A DNA stretch of 64,000 bases from Castellaniella sp036379515 (lineage in GTDB: Bacteria > Pseudomonadota > Gammaproteobacteria > Burkholderiales > Burkholderiaceae_B), in contig NZ_DASVGN010000036.1 in the NCBI RefSeq assembly GCF_036379515.1, positions 1 through 64,000 of the forward strand, in the 5' to 3' direction. A model generated the notes under the pieces. That model saw nothing but the letters and a program-made list of their open reading frames with translations. It was not told the origin of the DNA and did not search any database. Shown here piece by piece: positions 18,516 to 25,139 of this stretch. Position 1 is the first letter of the stretch. Each line of letters begins with the position of its first letter. The translations under genes were made by a program, and so were the position numbers.

Positions 18516-19249
18516 CGCCATTCCGCAGCAAAACCGTCTGCCGGACGCCCGCCGGGTGTCCCCAAACTGCATCCGTCTTGTCGCTGATTTGCCCGGCAAC
18601 TGTCACCATATCGTCTTGTCTCCGTATGCTGCCCGTATCCACAGCGTACCCAGCATGTCCCCAAGGTGAAATTTCCTGTCCTGGTCTGAATGTCTACGCG
18701 CCATTCGGCCACAGTCGTGGCCGCCATTCCTCCCGTCGGATCAATGGCTTGCGCCATTCCAGTGCCCTATCTGTCCTACATTACCAGAACCAGCCCGTTC
18801 CGGGCAAGCCATTGATCCGCAACGCCTTTCCTCACCCCGCCAGGGGTGCGTCATGTGTGGGACGTTTAAGGCCACAAATGAGCGGCAGTGAATTTGGGGA
18901 CTGAACGGCCCAGCCTGGCCGGAAACCGGGCAGGCGGCGTCACAGCACAGGGCCCCAGGCGAAGCCTGGGAACGAACCAGGCATCAGCACCCGGTAGGCC
19001 ACAGGACAGATCCAGGATGGCCAGCATCAGGCCCACCAGCAGCAGCCCGGAAAACGCAACAAGGCCCGGACAATGCCGGGCCAATGTGCAATGCAGGATC
19101 TGGACGGGATCACCCGGCCAGGATCACGCAGTTTCTCAAAACGAAATATCCGATATTTCCAGCGCTGCAGAGCCGGCCGTCGGGGTAGTGGCCGCAGTTC
19201 GGCCGCTGCACCCCTTCGTCCTACCTACCGCTGCCTTCGCCTCCCTCGC
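18516..19249. other. 734-bp gene-free region after trwC; candidate oriT region
   Basis: No convincing ORF is present. The region holds many dyads: GGAC..GTCC around 18543-18561, TTGCC-C-GGCAA near 18589, GGCCAC-AGTC-GTGGCC at 18707-18722, GGCCCGG-ACAATG-CCGGGCC at 19063-19082 and the palindrome at 19143-19159. CGTCTTGTC occurs twice (near 18570 and 18612). It lies between the relaxase gene and genes that look like a leading region transcribed toward it, which is where oriT is expected. I could not identify a nic site by sequence, so the oriT call is inference. Confidence 0.35.
19143..19159. promoter_or_regulatory. Perfect palindrome GAAATATC-C-GATATTTC
   Basis: An AT-rich 8-bp inverted repeat with a one-base centre stands out in a GC-rich noncoding region, about 90 bases beyond the end of the leftward 102-aa gene. 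It could be an operator or a protein-binding site of the transfer origin. No matching copy was noticed elsewhere in the window. Confidence 0.4.
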
Positions 19250-19558
19250 CTAGCCGCCAGGCAGGCCCCCACAGCCCATCGGGCAGCAGTCGGGCTCCAA
19301 GCCGTGGCTGCATAGCCCTTGGGACTTCAGCTCCCGGTCCAGCTGGGCCAGGCCGTCTCTATCCAGATACCCGGCATCCTCTGCCATTGAAATGGCCTCG
19401 GCCCTGAATTCGTGCGGTACATCGCCCAGTAAAACCTCTATGTCGAAGCTGAAATTACGCTGAAAAACTTCGTAGGCGCAGCCGCAGCGGGCAATATGGC
19501 GGTTGCTGGCTGCGGTCACCTTGGCACCCCATGCGGCCCCGAACTCGTCTTTCGTCAT
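19250..19558 (-). CDS. Small Cys-rich leading-region protein of unknown function (102 aa)
   Basis: An AGGAG stands nine bases before the ATG on the minus strand. The protein has a helical N-terminus (MTKDEFGAAWGAKVTAASN), a CGC pair near residue 26 and a Cys-rich end (LCSHGLEPDCCPMGCGG) that could bind metal. I do not recognise a characterised family. It is the gene nearest the proposed oriT and is preceded by copy 1 of the leading-region repeat, like the DUF3560 and RadC genes. Its expression would therefore be early after conjugative entry, and an anti-defence or anti-SOS role is a reasonable guess only. Confidence 0.7.
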   Translation of the reverse strand: MTKDEFGAAWGAKVTAASNRHIARCGCAYEVFQRNFSFDIEVLLGDVPHEFRAEAISMAEDAGYLDRDGLAQLDRELKSQGLCSHGLEPDCCPMGCGGLPGG

Positions 19559-19594
19559 GACTATCTCCTGAGAATTTGAAGTGGCTTTCCTGCT

Positions 19595-19913
19595 AACCGG
19601 ATTCGAAGATTCTTGAGCCGGCTGGTAAAACCGGTGCCCGGGGATTGACCCTGGCTCCCGGTGTTGCCGCCGTCTTTCGTGAGTTCCGTCGCCGTGCCGT
19701 CGAGGACCATGGAGCGCAGGTGCGGCGCGGGAGCGTGAAATAAATGGGGGGACCCGCTTGCGGGGGGAGGCCGTTTATGCCGCGAAAGCCCGCAGAGCGC
19801 CTGCGCGTAGTGGTACATGTCGGCGTCTTGGGCGGCGGGACTCACGAAAGACGGAGATCCGGCAGCTGCGAGGCTCTATCCCCGGATACCAGCCGCGCGG
19901 CGAGCGCCCCCAG
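19595..19913 (-). repeat. Leading-region promoter-like repeat, copy 1
   Basis: This copy precedes the 102-aa gene. It shares with copies 2 and 3 the gene-proximal block CGAAGATTC..GAGCC and the distal block GCCGCGCGGCGAGCGC. A 15-bp perfect inverted repeat (CCGTCTTTCGTGAGT at 19670-19684 with its complement at 19840-19854) brackets about 155 bases whose centre has the hairpin CCCGC-TT-GCGGG (19753-19764). As single-stranded DNA it would fold into one long imperfect hairpin. The gap continues to 20046 with no gene or other clear signal. Confidence 0.7.
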
Positions 19914-20046
19914 CCGCAGCCAGGCTGCGGCTCAAACTCGGTGGCCAGCTGGCCTCATAGGATTGGCCGACGGCGCCATCTCCTCTGTCGCATGACATGT
20001 GGTGACCACAGCCCGGCCAGGCCTACGCGCCTGACCGGGTTCTCTG

Positions 20047-20850
20047 TCAGGCGTCTGCGGCGTCGAGGTGCGCAATAACCTGCTTGGCGGCCCACGTCGC
20101 ATTTTCGGTCAGCTGACGCACCCAGGCGCTGCGCATCGGACTCCAGCGAAAGCCGCAACGCTTCAGCACGTCGCGGGTGTCCTTGGCCGGTTTGCCGTCA
20201 AACAGGAACATGGCGCGGTTTTCCTGCGGATCTTCGCGATAGGTGTAGCCGTCTCCTGCCTGCTCGGTCTCGGTGCGCTCAGCCACACGCTGCAACTCCT
20301 TGATGCGGGCCATGATGCGGTGGATGTTGGCGTTGTTGTTCTGCAGCTGGAACGGGACAAAGCCGATGCGGTTCATATAGTCCGGGGTCACGAGTTCGCG
20401 GGCGCGTTCCGCGTAGGTGAGGCCGGAATCCACCAGAGCGGCCACCTGGGCATCGGCCCCAGCCTTGGCATGGCGACGCAAAATGGCGTTGATGGCCTTC
20501 ATCGTTTCCTGAATGGCCTGCAGGCCGGCCAGCTTCGCCTGCAGTTTCTCGATGGCAGCTGGGTCGTCGCTGGAAATCCCGCCTTTGCCCACGGCGGCGG
20601 CCTTGTCGGCATAGTGCTCAGCCTTCTTCTGCAACTCGAAGGACTTTTCAAAGCATTGGCTGATTCGTTCCCGGTACCGGCGGTCGGATCGTTCCGAATG
20701 ATGCCCCACCAGGATGGGCTGGCCCATGGGGATGGCATCGGCCATGCGGCTGGCCTGGGACGCGACCGCATCAGATTGTGCATGTGCCTGCCCTGCTCGT
20801 TCTTCATAGCGGGCCTTGCGCGCTGCCTGCTTGGCTTCGTAGGTGTTCAT
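20047..20850 (-). CDS. DUF3560 domain protein (leading region)
   Basis: The start MNTYEAKQAARKARYEERAG at 20850 has GGAG nine bases upstream; the open frame continues to 21087 only into the repeat. The 267-residue protein is strongly helical and charged in its N-terminal part, contains RSDRRYRERISQ, and ends with a compact domain (DTRDVLKRCGFRWSPMRSAWVRQL) also seen in DUF3560 proteins of plasmids and phages. Function is unknown. Such proteins are common in plasmid leading regions near antirestriction genes. It is preceded by copy 2 of the repeat and transcribed toward the relaxase end. Confidence 0.8.
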   Translation of the reverse strand: MNTYEAKQAARKARYEERAGQAHAQSDAVASQASRMADAIPMGQPILVGHHSERSDRRYRERISQCFEKSFELQKKAEHYADKAAAVGKGGISSDDPAAIEKLQAKLAGLQAIQETMKAINAILRRHAKAGADAQVAALVDSGLTYAERARELVTPDYMNRIGFVPFQLQNNNANIHRIMARIKELQRVAERTETEQAGDGYTYREDPQENRAMFLFDGKPAKDTRDVLKRCGFRWSPMRSAWVRQLTENATWAAKQVIAHLDAADA

Positions 20851-20890
20851 GGTCTGATTCTCCAAAACAAGGGTTGAACTGCTTTTCAGC

Positions 20891-21219
20891 TGACCGGATC
20901 CGAAGATTCTTGAGCCGGAACGTAAATCCGCTGTGTGGGGTCTACGCTGGTTTCCCGGTCTTGCCGCCGTCTTCCGTGAGTTCCGTCGCCGTGCCGATCT
21001 GGACCACGCAGCGCCGAACGGAAAGGGGCAGGCACGCAAGCCGCAGCCCGAAGCCGCAGGTGCAGGGACCGGGTGAGCACCTGGCAAAGCGCACCCCTTG
21101 CAGAGAGAAGCGAAAGTGGTACACGTCGGTGGTTTAGGCGGCGGGAGTCACGCAAGACGAAATAGCGGCCCGATCCAGGCGATGACCCTGCACGGCAGCC
21201 GCGCGGCGAGCGCCCCTAG
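20891..21219 (-). repeat. Leading-region promoter-like repeat, copy 2
   Basis: This copy precedes the DUF3560 gene. The long-range arms are 20968-20984 (CGTCTTCCGTGAGTTCC) and 21143-21159 (14 of 17 positions pair). The apical hairpin is CCGGGTG-AG-CACCTGG (21069-21084). Its sequence differs from copy 1 in both strands of the stem, so pairing is kept despite drift. AAGGGG near 21025 and CCCCTT near 21097 give a further inner pairing. The remainder to 21451 shows no gene. Confidence 0.7.
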
Positions 21220-21451
21220 CCCCGCACCCTGGGGCTCTGACTGGGCCATGGCCCGTATTCCAGCAGTGACCTTTGCCAGCGGCACCAGACGACAAGGCCG
21301 ACTGGGGCACCCTGACCCGGTCGGCCTTGTTGCTTCATCCGTATCTGGCAAAACCGACTTCTCCCGGCTCCTGCTTCATGATCAGCCGATCATGCTCACA
21401 TCCCCGCCTGCAGTCGGGCGGGGCGGATCCCCCGCCCTGCCCTGGTTCCTC

Positions 21452-21982
21452 CTACACTTGCCCGCGTTCGGCCAGCGATGTGGTCTCTGTTGCACTCACC
21501 ACGATATGGTCCAGTATCCGGACATCGATCAGAGCCAGCGCCTGTTTCAGTTGCCGTGTCAGATGCACGTCGGCAGCGCTGGGTTCCGCGATCCCTGATG
21601 GATGGTTATGTGCCATGAAAAGCGCAGCCGCATTCAGGCGGAGTGCCGTTTTGACGATCTCGCGCGGGTAGATGTTCGCCTGGCTCAGCGTCCCCATGGC
21701 CTGTTCGATGTAGCGGATAGGCCGCAGCTGTGCATCCAGGTATAGGAAAGCGGCGCATTCGTGGCCAAGCCCGGCCAGTTTGGACTGAAAAAATGACCTT
21801 ACCCGCTGGGGGTTACCCAGTGCATTGTCCATGGAAATCAGGCTAACGGCGGCTTCGCGGCCTGCCGCCAGAATCTGGCTATCCGTGGCAGGCTTGTAGC
21901 GTCCGCTGGGGCTGCGCACATACAAAGGGTGTGCGTCGTTCATGTTGTCATAGCTCAGCGCGGCGGTGCTGTTCGTGTTCAT
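21452..21982 (-). CDS. radC: RadC-family JAMM/MPN-domain protein
   Basis: The 176-residue protein carries the JAMM metal motif HNHPSGIAEPSAAD, with ligands H125, H127 and D138, and a Glu at about position 75 (HECAAFLYLD). This is the RadC domain in a short plasmid form lacking the helix-hairpin-helix part of chromosomal RadC. AAAGGAG lies nine bases before the ATG. RadC-like genes are frequent on integrative and conjugative elements; the biochemical role is unsettled. It is the third gene carrying a repeat copy upstream. Confidence 0.9.
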   Translation of the reverse strand: MNTNSTAALSYDNMNDAHPLYVRSPSGRYKPATDSQILAAGREAAVSLISMDNALGNPQRVRSFFQSKLAGLGHECAAFLYLDAQLRPIRYIEQAMGTLSQANIYPREIVKTALRLNAAALFMAHNHPSGIAEPSAADVHLTRQLKQALALIDVRILDHIVVSATETTSLAERGQV

Positions 21983-22004
21983 GAGTGCTTTCTCCTTTCG
22001 GGGT

Positions 22005-22350
22005 TAACCGGCTACCGGGGCCGAAGATTCCGAGCCTTTCGTAGGTTTTGCGGTGTCCGCAGACCTACCTCTGGCCCGGAGTGCCACCGTTGCCGTGAGT
22101 TCGTCGCCTTGCCGCGCTGGATTACGAAGGGACGACCGGAAAGGGGCGGGCACGCAAGCCGCAGCCCGAAGGAGAACGAAGAGAAACGAAGAGAAACGAA
22201 GGGACCGGGTGAGTACCCGACAACGCGCACCCCTTGCAGAAAGGAGCACAGTGATACAGTCGGCGTTTTGGGCGGCGAGATCAGGGCAATGGCTGCCCGC
22301 GCCCGTGGGAATGGACTGCGGATGCCGGCCGCGCGGCGAGCGCTGCTACC
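22005..22350 (-). repeat. Leading-region promoter-like repeat, copy 3
   Basis: This copy precedes radC. Arms TTGCCGTGAGTTCGTCGCC (22090-22108) and 22271-22289 pair at 15 of 19 positions, and the apical hairpin CGGGT-GAGT-ACCCG (22206-22219) is perfect. It also contains a short tandem array of GAGAAACGAA-like units at about 22171-22200 that the other copies lack. It is the most diverged of the three, yet the fold is retained. Between 22351 and 22479 I see no further feature. Confidence 0.7.
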
Positions 22351-22479
22351 GGACGAAGGACGGTCCGACTTAATGCGCTGTGATATGTGTCCCGCCGCTC
22401 ACCTGGCATCTCCGTAGGAAGGCCAAGCAAGACACGAGCGAGAAAACCGACGACGGCTGACGATGAGAGTAAAGCTGCC

Positions 22480-22704
22480 TTACGTTTGCGCGCAACTACA
22501 ACTATTGCGACTCGCCTGTATGGGCGGACAAGGCACATCCCCCCAAGAACAGAACACACAGCAGTCGCCCGGCTTGGGCCGCAGCAACGCCTCGCATTGA
22601 CTGCACCGGTAGAAGAAGAGGCACGCATCGGTAGGCATAGTTTCCTTCTGACGGTGGCCGCAACGCGGACAGGCAAGGACGGATTCGAGGATCACGTTAT
22701 TCAT
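22480..22704 (-). CDS. Small Cys-rich GDCC-type protein associated with mer genes
   Basis: The 74-residue protein has two CxxC pairs (CPRCGH, CSQCEA) and the conserved GDCCVFCSWGDVPCPPIQ segment found in a small uncharacterised family often encoded next to merT/merP or other metal genes. It probably binds metal. It lies eight bases after merP on the same strand, as the last gene of the merT-merP unit. Exact function is unknown. Confidence 0.8.
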   Translation of the reverse strand: MNNVILESVLACPRCGHRQKETMPTDACLFFYRCSQCEALLRPKPGDCCVFCSWGDVPCPPIQASRNSCSCAQT

Positions 22705-22711
22705 GGTGAGA

Positions 22712-22990
22712 TCACTTCTTCTGCACTGTGGACGGGTAGCCCACGTTGGTCGTGGCAGTAGTCAGCGCCGCGAGTTGCGCCTTGTCCGGGTCGTAGGTGA
22801 CGGTAGCGGTTTTCTTCGCATAGTCGACTTTGACAACACTCACCCCCGGCACCTTTTTCAACGCCGCCTTGACCGTGATCGGGCAGGTCTCGCAGGTCAT
22901 GCGCTGCACATCAAGTGTTACCGTTTCGGGGGTAGCGGCGAGTGTCGTCGCAGACAGAGCCAAGAGCGCGACCAGCAGCAACTTGCGCAT
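22712..22990 (-). CDS. merP: MerP periplasmic mercuric ion-binding protein
   Basis: The 92-residue protein has a signal peptide (cleavage near residue 19) and an HMA fold with the metal-binding MTCETC (C33, C36), ending YPSTVQKK. MerP sequesters Hg(II) in the periplasm and passes it to MerT. It follows merT by 12 bases. Unlike a full mer operon, no merA reductase gene is downstream. Confidence 0.93.
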   Translation of the reverse strand: MRKLLLVALLALSATTLAATPETVTLDVQRMTCETCPITVKAALKKVPGVSVVKVDYAKKTATVTYDPDKAQLAALTTATTNVGYPSTVQKK

Positions 22991-23002
22991 AGGAATCTCC
23001 TT

Positions 23003-23350
23003 TCAGTAGAACAGTGGAGCGAACCACGGAACGGCCAACAGGCCAAGCAGCAACGCGGTGACAAGCCAGAACACTCGCCGCTGCCGCAAGCGCACGTTCG
23101 GACTGCAGCAGGAGGCGCCCGGTGAGCAAACCGCCGGCAGCAGATAGAGTCTGCAAAACGCAAGCGCGAGAAACAGCAGCGTGAGGCCAATGAAGACGGG
23201 CCGGTACGGCTCCATCGCCGTAAGGTTTCCCACCCAGGCTCCCCCTGCGCCAAGTGCAAGCAGTATGAGCGGGCCCACGCAGCACACCGACGCGCCAACG
23301 GCCGCCAAAGTACCTGCCATCAGAGAACCTCTGCCAGTGAATCGTGCCAT
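23003..23350 (-). CDS. merT: MerT mercuric ion transporter
   Basis: The ATG at 23350 is preferred (AAGGA six bases upstream) over a GTG at 23365. The 115-residue protein has three hydrophobic helices, the paired cysteines C23-C24 in the first (GASVCCVGPL) and a Cys-containing loop (CSPGASCCSPN). These cysteines accept Hg(II) from MerP and pass it to the cytoplasm. It is the first gene of the leftward unit under the merR-merT intergenic promoter. Confidence 0.92.
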   Translation of the reverse strand: MARFTGRGSLMAGTLAAVGASVCCVGPLILLALGAGGAWVGNLTAMEPYRPVFIGLTLLFLALAFCRLYLLPAVCSPGASCCSPNVRLRQRRVFWLVTALLLGLLAVPWFAPLFY

Positions 23351-23382
23351 GCCATTTCCTTGCACCTATCTGCTCAGGTGCT

Positions 23383-23414
23383 ACTCTAAATCCCGTACCG
23401 AGGTACGAAGTCAA
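23383..23414 (-). promoter_or_regulatory. MerR-type promoter/operator for merTP
   Basis: Reading leftward, the -35 element is TTGACT (23409-23414) and the -10 is TAGAGT (23383-23388), separated by 19-20 bases, the overlong spacer typical of MerR-activated promoters. The spacer holds the perfect dyad CGTACC-GA-GGTACG (23394-23407). It lies between divergent merT and merR, so MerR would repress and activate merTP here. Confidence 0.88.
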
Positions 23415-23429
23415 GCGAGGGAGAAACGG

Positions 23430-23918
23430 ATGGCGGCAGCACTGACAATCGGCAAGCTGGCAAAGGCGGCTGAGGTGAACGTGGAGACGATCCGCTACTA
23501 CCAGCGGCGTGGCCTGCTGGATGAGCCTCCGAAACCACCCGGTGGCCAGCGACGCTACCCGGCCGAGCAGGTCAAGCGGGTGCGTTTCATCAAGCGCGCA
23601 CAGGCGCTGGGGTTCACGCTATCGGAGATTGGCACACTGCTTGCGCTGGACGCAGCCCGCGTTTGCCACGACACGCGCGCACTCGCCGCTCACAAGCTCA
23701 CGTCGATCGAGCAGAAGATGGCGGACCTCGCCGCTATGCGGCGAGTGCTGGACGATCTGGTGCAGCAGTGCGATGCGGGAGGTGGCGGAGCCGAGTGTCC
23801 GATTATCGACGCGCTGGCGGAAGAATCACAGCCACTGGAAAGAACGCAGGACTCGCAGGCCCTTGTTGACCTTCCCATTGTGAAAAGGTTTAAAGTGACG
23901 AGGTTGGGGTCAAGGTGA
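23430..23918 (+). CDS. merR: MerR mercury-responsive regulator
   Basis: The 162-residue protein has an N-terminal MerR winged helix (LTIGKLAKAAEVNVETIRYY) and a dimerisation helix. The three Hg-binding cysteines C79, C114 and C123 have the same spacing as the ligands of classical MerR. The start at 23430 matches the family N-terminus; the open frame continues upstream only through the divergent merT. It divides from merT over the operator described above. The C-terminal tail after residue 130 is longer than usual. Confidence 0.92.
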   Translation: MAAALTIGKLAKAAEVNVETIRYYQRRGLLDEPPKPPGGQRRYPAEQVKRVRFIKRAQALGFTLSEIGTLLALDAARVCHDTRALAAHKLTSIEQKMADLAAMRRVLDDLVQQCDAGGGGAECPIIDALAEESQPLERTQDSQALVDLPIVKRFKVTRLGSR

Positions 23919-23955
23919 TTTTCTTGCAATAACCCAGCCTCAAAGGGTCACCCAC

Positions 23956-24354
23956 ATGCTCACGAGAACAAGTCATACGAAGCGCCTTCTTATTGCCCTC
24001 GCGGCAATGCTGAGCCTGCTGTTCGTGCAGCTGGCTTCAGCAGCGTACGGATGTCCGCCGACGTTCACGGGTGACGCTGGGTCAATGCCCAACATGCAGA
24101 CGGCGTACGCAGACTGCACACAGATTGATGCGGCACTGCCAAGTCTGTGCGCAGTGCAGGTGAGTGCCAGCAGCAACGTCCCTCTCGTTCACAAACTCAA
24201 GGCCTTCCCGCACGCCGCAGGCTTGTGGAGCATTGGCCTTCTTGGTGCCCCTTCTGGCGCCTTCGCTGCAACGCCATCCGTTCAGCCTCCCCCCGGCCTG
24301 TTCAGGGCCATTTCGCCGCCGCTGTCTATCCGCGACTGTCGTTTTCTGATCTGA
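23956..24354 (+). CDS. Putative exported protein of the copper block (132 aa)
   Basis: The protein starts with a signal peptide (RLLIALAAMLSLLFVQLASA), has four cysteines after it and a second hydrophobic stretch (GLWSIGLLGAPSGAFA), and ends PPLSIRDCRFLI. Similar tails occur in small unnamed proteins beside copper-resistance genes, but I cannot name a family. It follows merR by 37 bases and precedes the small membrane proteins and multicopper oxidase, so a metal-related envelope role is inferred from context. Confidence 0.6.
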   Translation: MLTRTSHTKRLLIALAAMLSLLFVQLASAAYGCPPTFTGDAGSMPNMQTAYADCTQIDAALPSLCAVQVSASSNVPLVHKLKAFPHAAGLWSIGLLGAPSGAFAATPSVQPPPGLFRAISPPLSIRDCRFLI

Positions 24355-24535
24355 CAATCCGCCGCAACACCTAATCGGTAAGCGGTCACCCGTAGTCCGT
24401 CTCCTGCTGCGCGCGTGCCAGCCTAATCGGCTGCGCCCGTCCATGCGCGGGCCGCAGCGGGCTGCAATCAGACAACAGACCCCGAGGGCCCGTTTCGGCT
24501 GGCGCTCCCGGATCTCCAGATCACAAGAGGAACAC

Positions 24536-24946
24536 ATGATGAAAACATCTTCGACAACTATCTTCGACACACCCCAACGGGTTGCCTTCGGCAACTGGGC
24601 CGCTCGCCACAAGTTTTGGCTGGGTGCCGCATCCGGCGCATTTGTCGCAGTGGGCCTGACGGCTGGCTGGGACCGGCTGGCAACCCTTGGAGCGCTCTCC
24701 ACACTTCTCGCGGTGCTGCCCTGCGCACTCATGATGGGCCTCTGCATGAAGATGATGAAGCACACGGACTCGAACGGCGCATCGTGCTCTGGCACTCAAC
24801 CAGATCGGACGGCTGAGCCCGCCAGTCCTGACCAAACTGCCCTCCAGGCACCGCAAATAGAATTCTCACCGGCGCGAGTTTTGGAACAGGACCATGCGCC
24901 CATGAAAGCTCCAACTGCCCTGGCTGAACCCGGAGCGAATCAATGA
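24536..24946 (+). CDS. Small membrane protein, hypothetical
   Basis: AAGAGG lies seven bases ahead of the ATG. The 136-residue protein has one or two transmembrane helices (about 25-45 and 50-72, the second with CALMMGLCMKMMKH, Met- and Cys-rich) and a hydrophilic tail. The Met/Cys content near the membrane suggests copper contact. Its stop overlaps the next start (ATGA). Not recognised as a named family. Confidence 0.6.
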   Translation: MMKTSSTTIFDTPQRVAFGNWAARHKFWLGAASGAFVAVGLTAGWDRLATLGALSTLLAVLPCALMMGLCMKMMKHTDSNGASCSGTQPDRTAEPASPDQTALQAPQIEFSPARVLEQDHAPMKAPTALAEPGANQ

Positions 24947-25065
24947 TGGGCAGCAGCGTGACGTGCGGCGGCATGATGGGGTTGATGGGTATCGGCGGGC
25001 TACTGGTGCTCGTCCTCCTCGTCCTTCTGATCGCGGTACTCGTCAAATATCTGTTCAAGAAATAG
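24943..25065 (+). CDS. 40-aa single-span Met-rich membrane peptide
   Basis: The ORF begins MMGSSVTCGGMMGLMG and continues into one transmembrane helix ending KYLFKK. It overlaps the preceding stop (ATGA), a strong hint of translational coupling, and is followed 75 bases later by the multicopper oxidase gene. Small Met-rich membrane peptides of this kind occur in copper islands. It is too short for family assignment. Confidence 0.6.
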   Translation: MMGSSVTCGGMMGLMGIGGLLVLVLLVLLIAVLVKYLFKK

Positions 25066-25139
25066 GCGGGTGCGGACGGCTGCTACGCCCGGCTTCCTCG
25101 CACCGTCTGGTAGCAATAGGCATTGATATAGAGGTCATC

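Noticed and set aside
18866..19084. Minus-strand 72-codon ORF with a hydrophobic N-terminus
   Set aside because: It needs a TTG start within a hairpin, has no ribosome site, and the second half is Arg/Pro-rich. It is more likely part of the noncoding oriT candidate region.
24536..25065. Reading the two small genes before the oxidase as a frameshifted single gene
   Set aside because: Both have their own start, the ATGA overlap is a normal coupling arrangement, and the 40-aa product is a complete single-span peptide.
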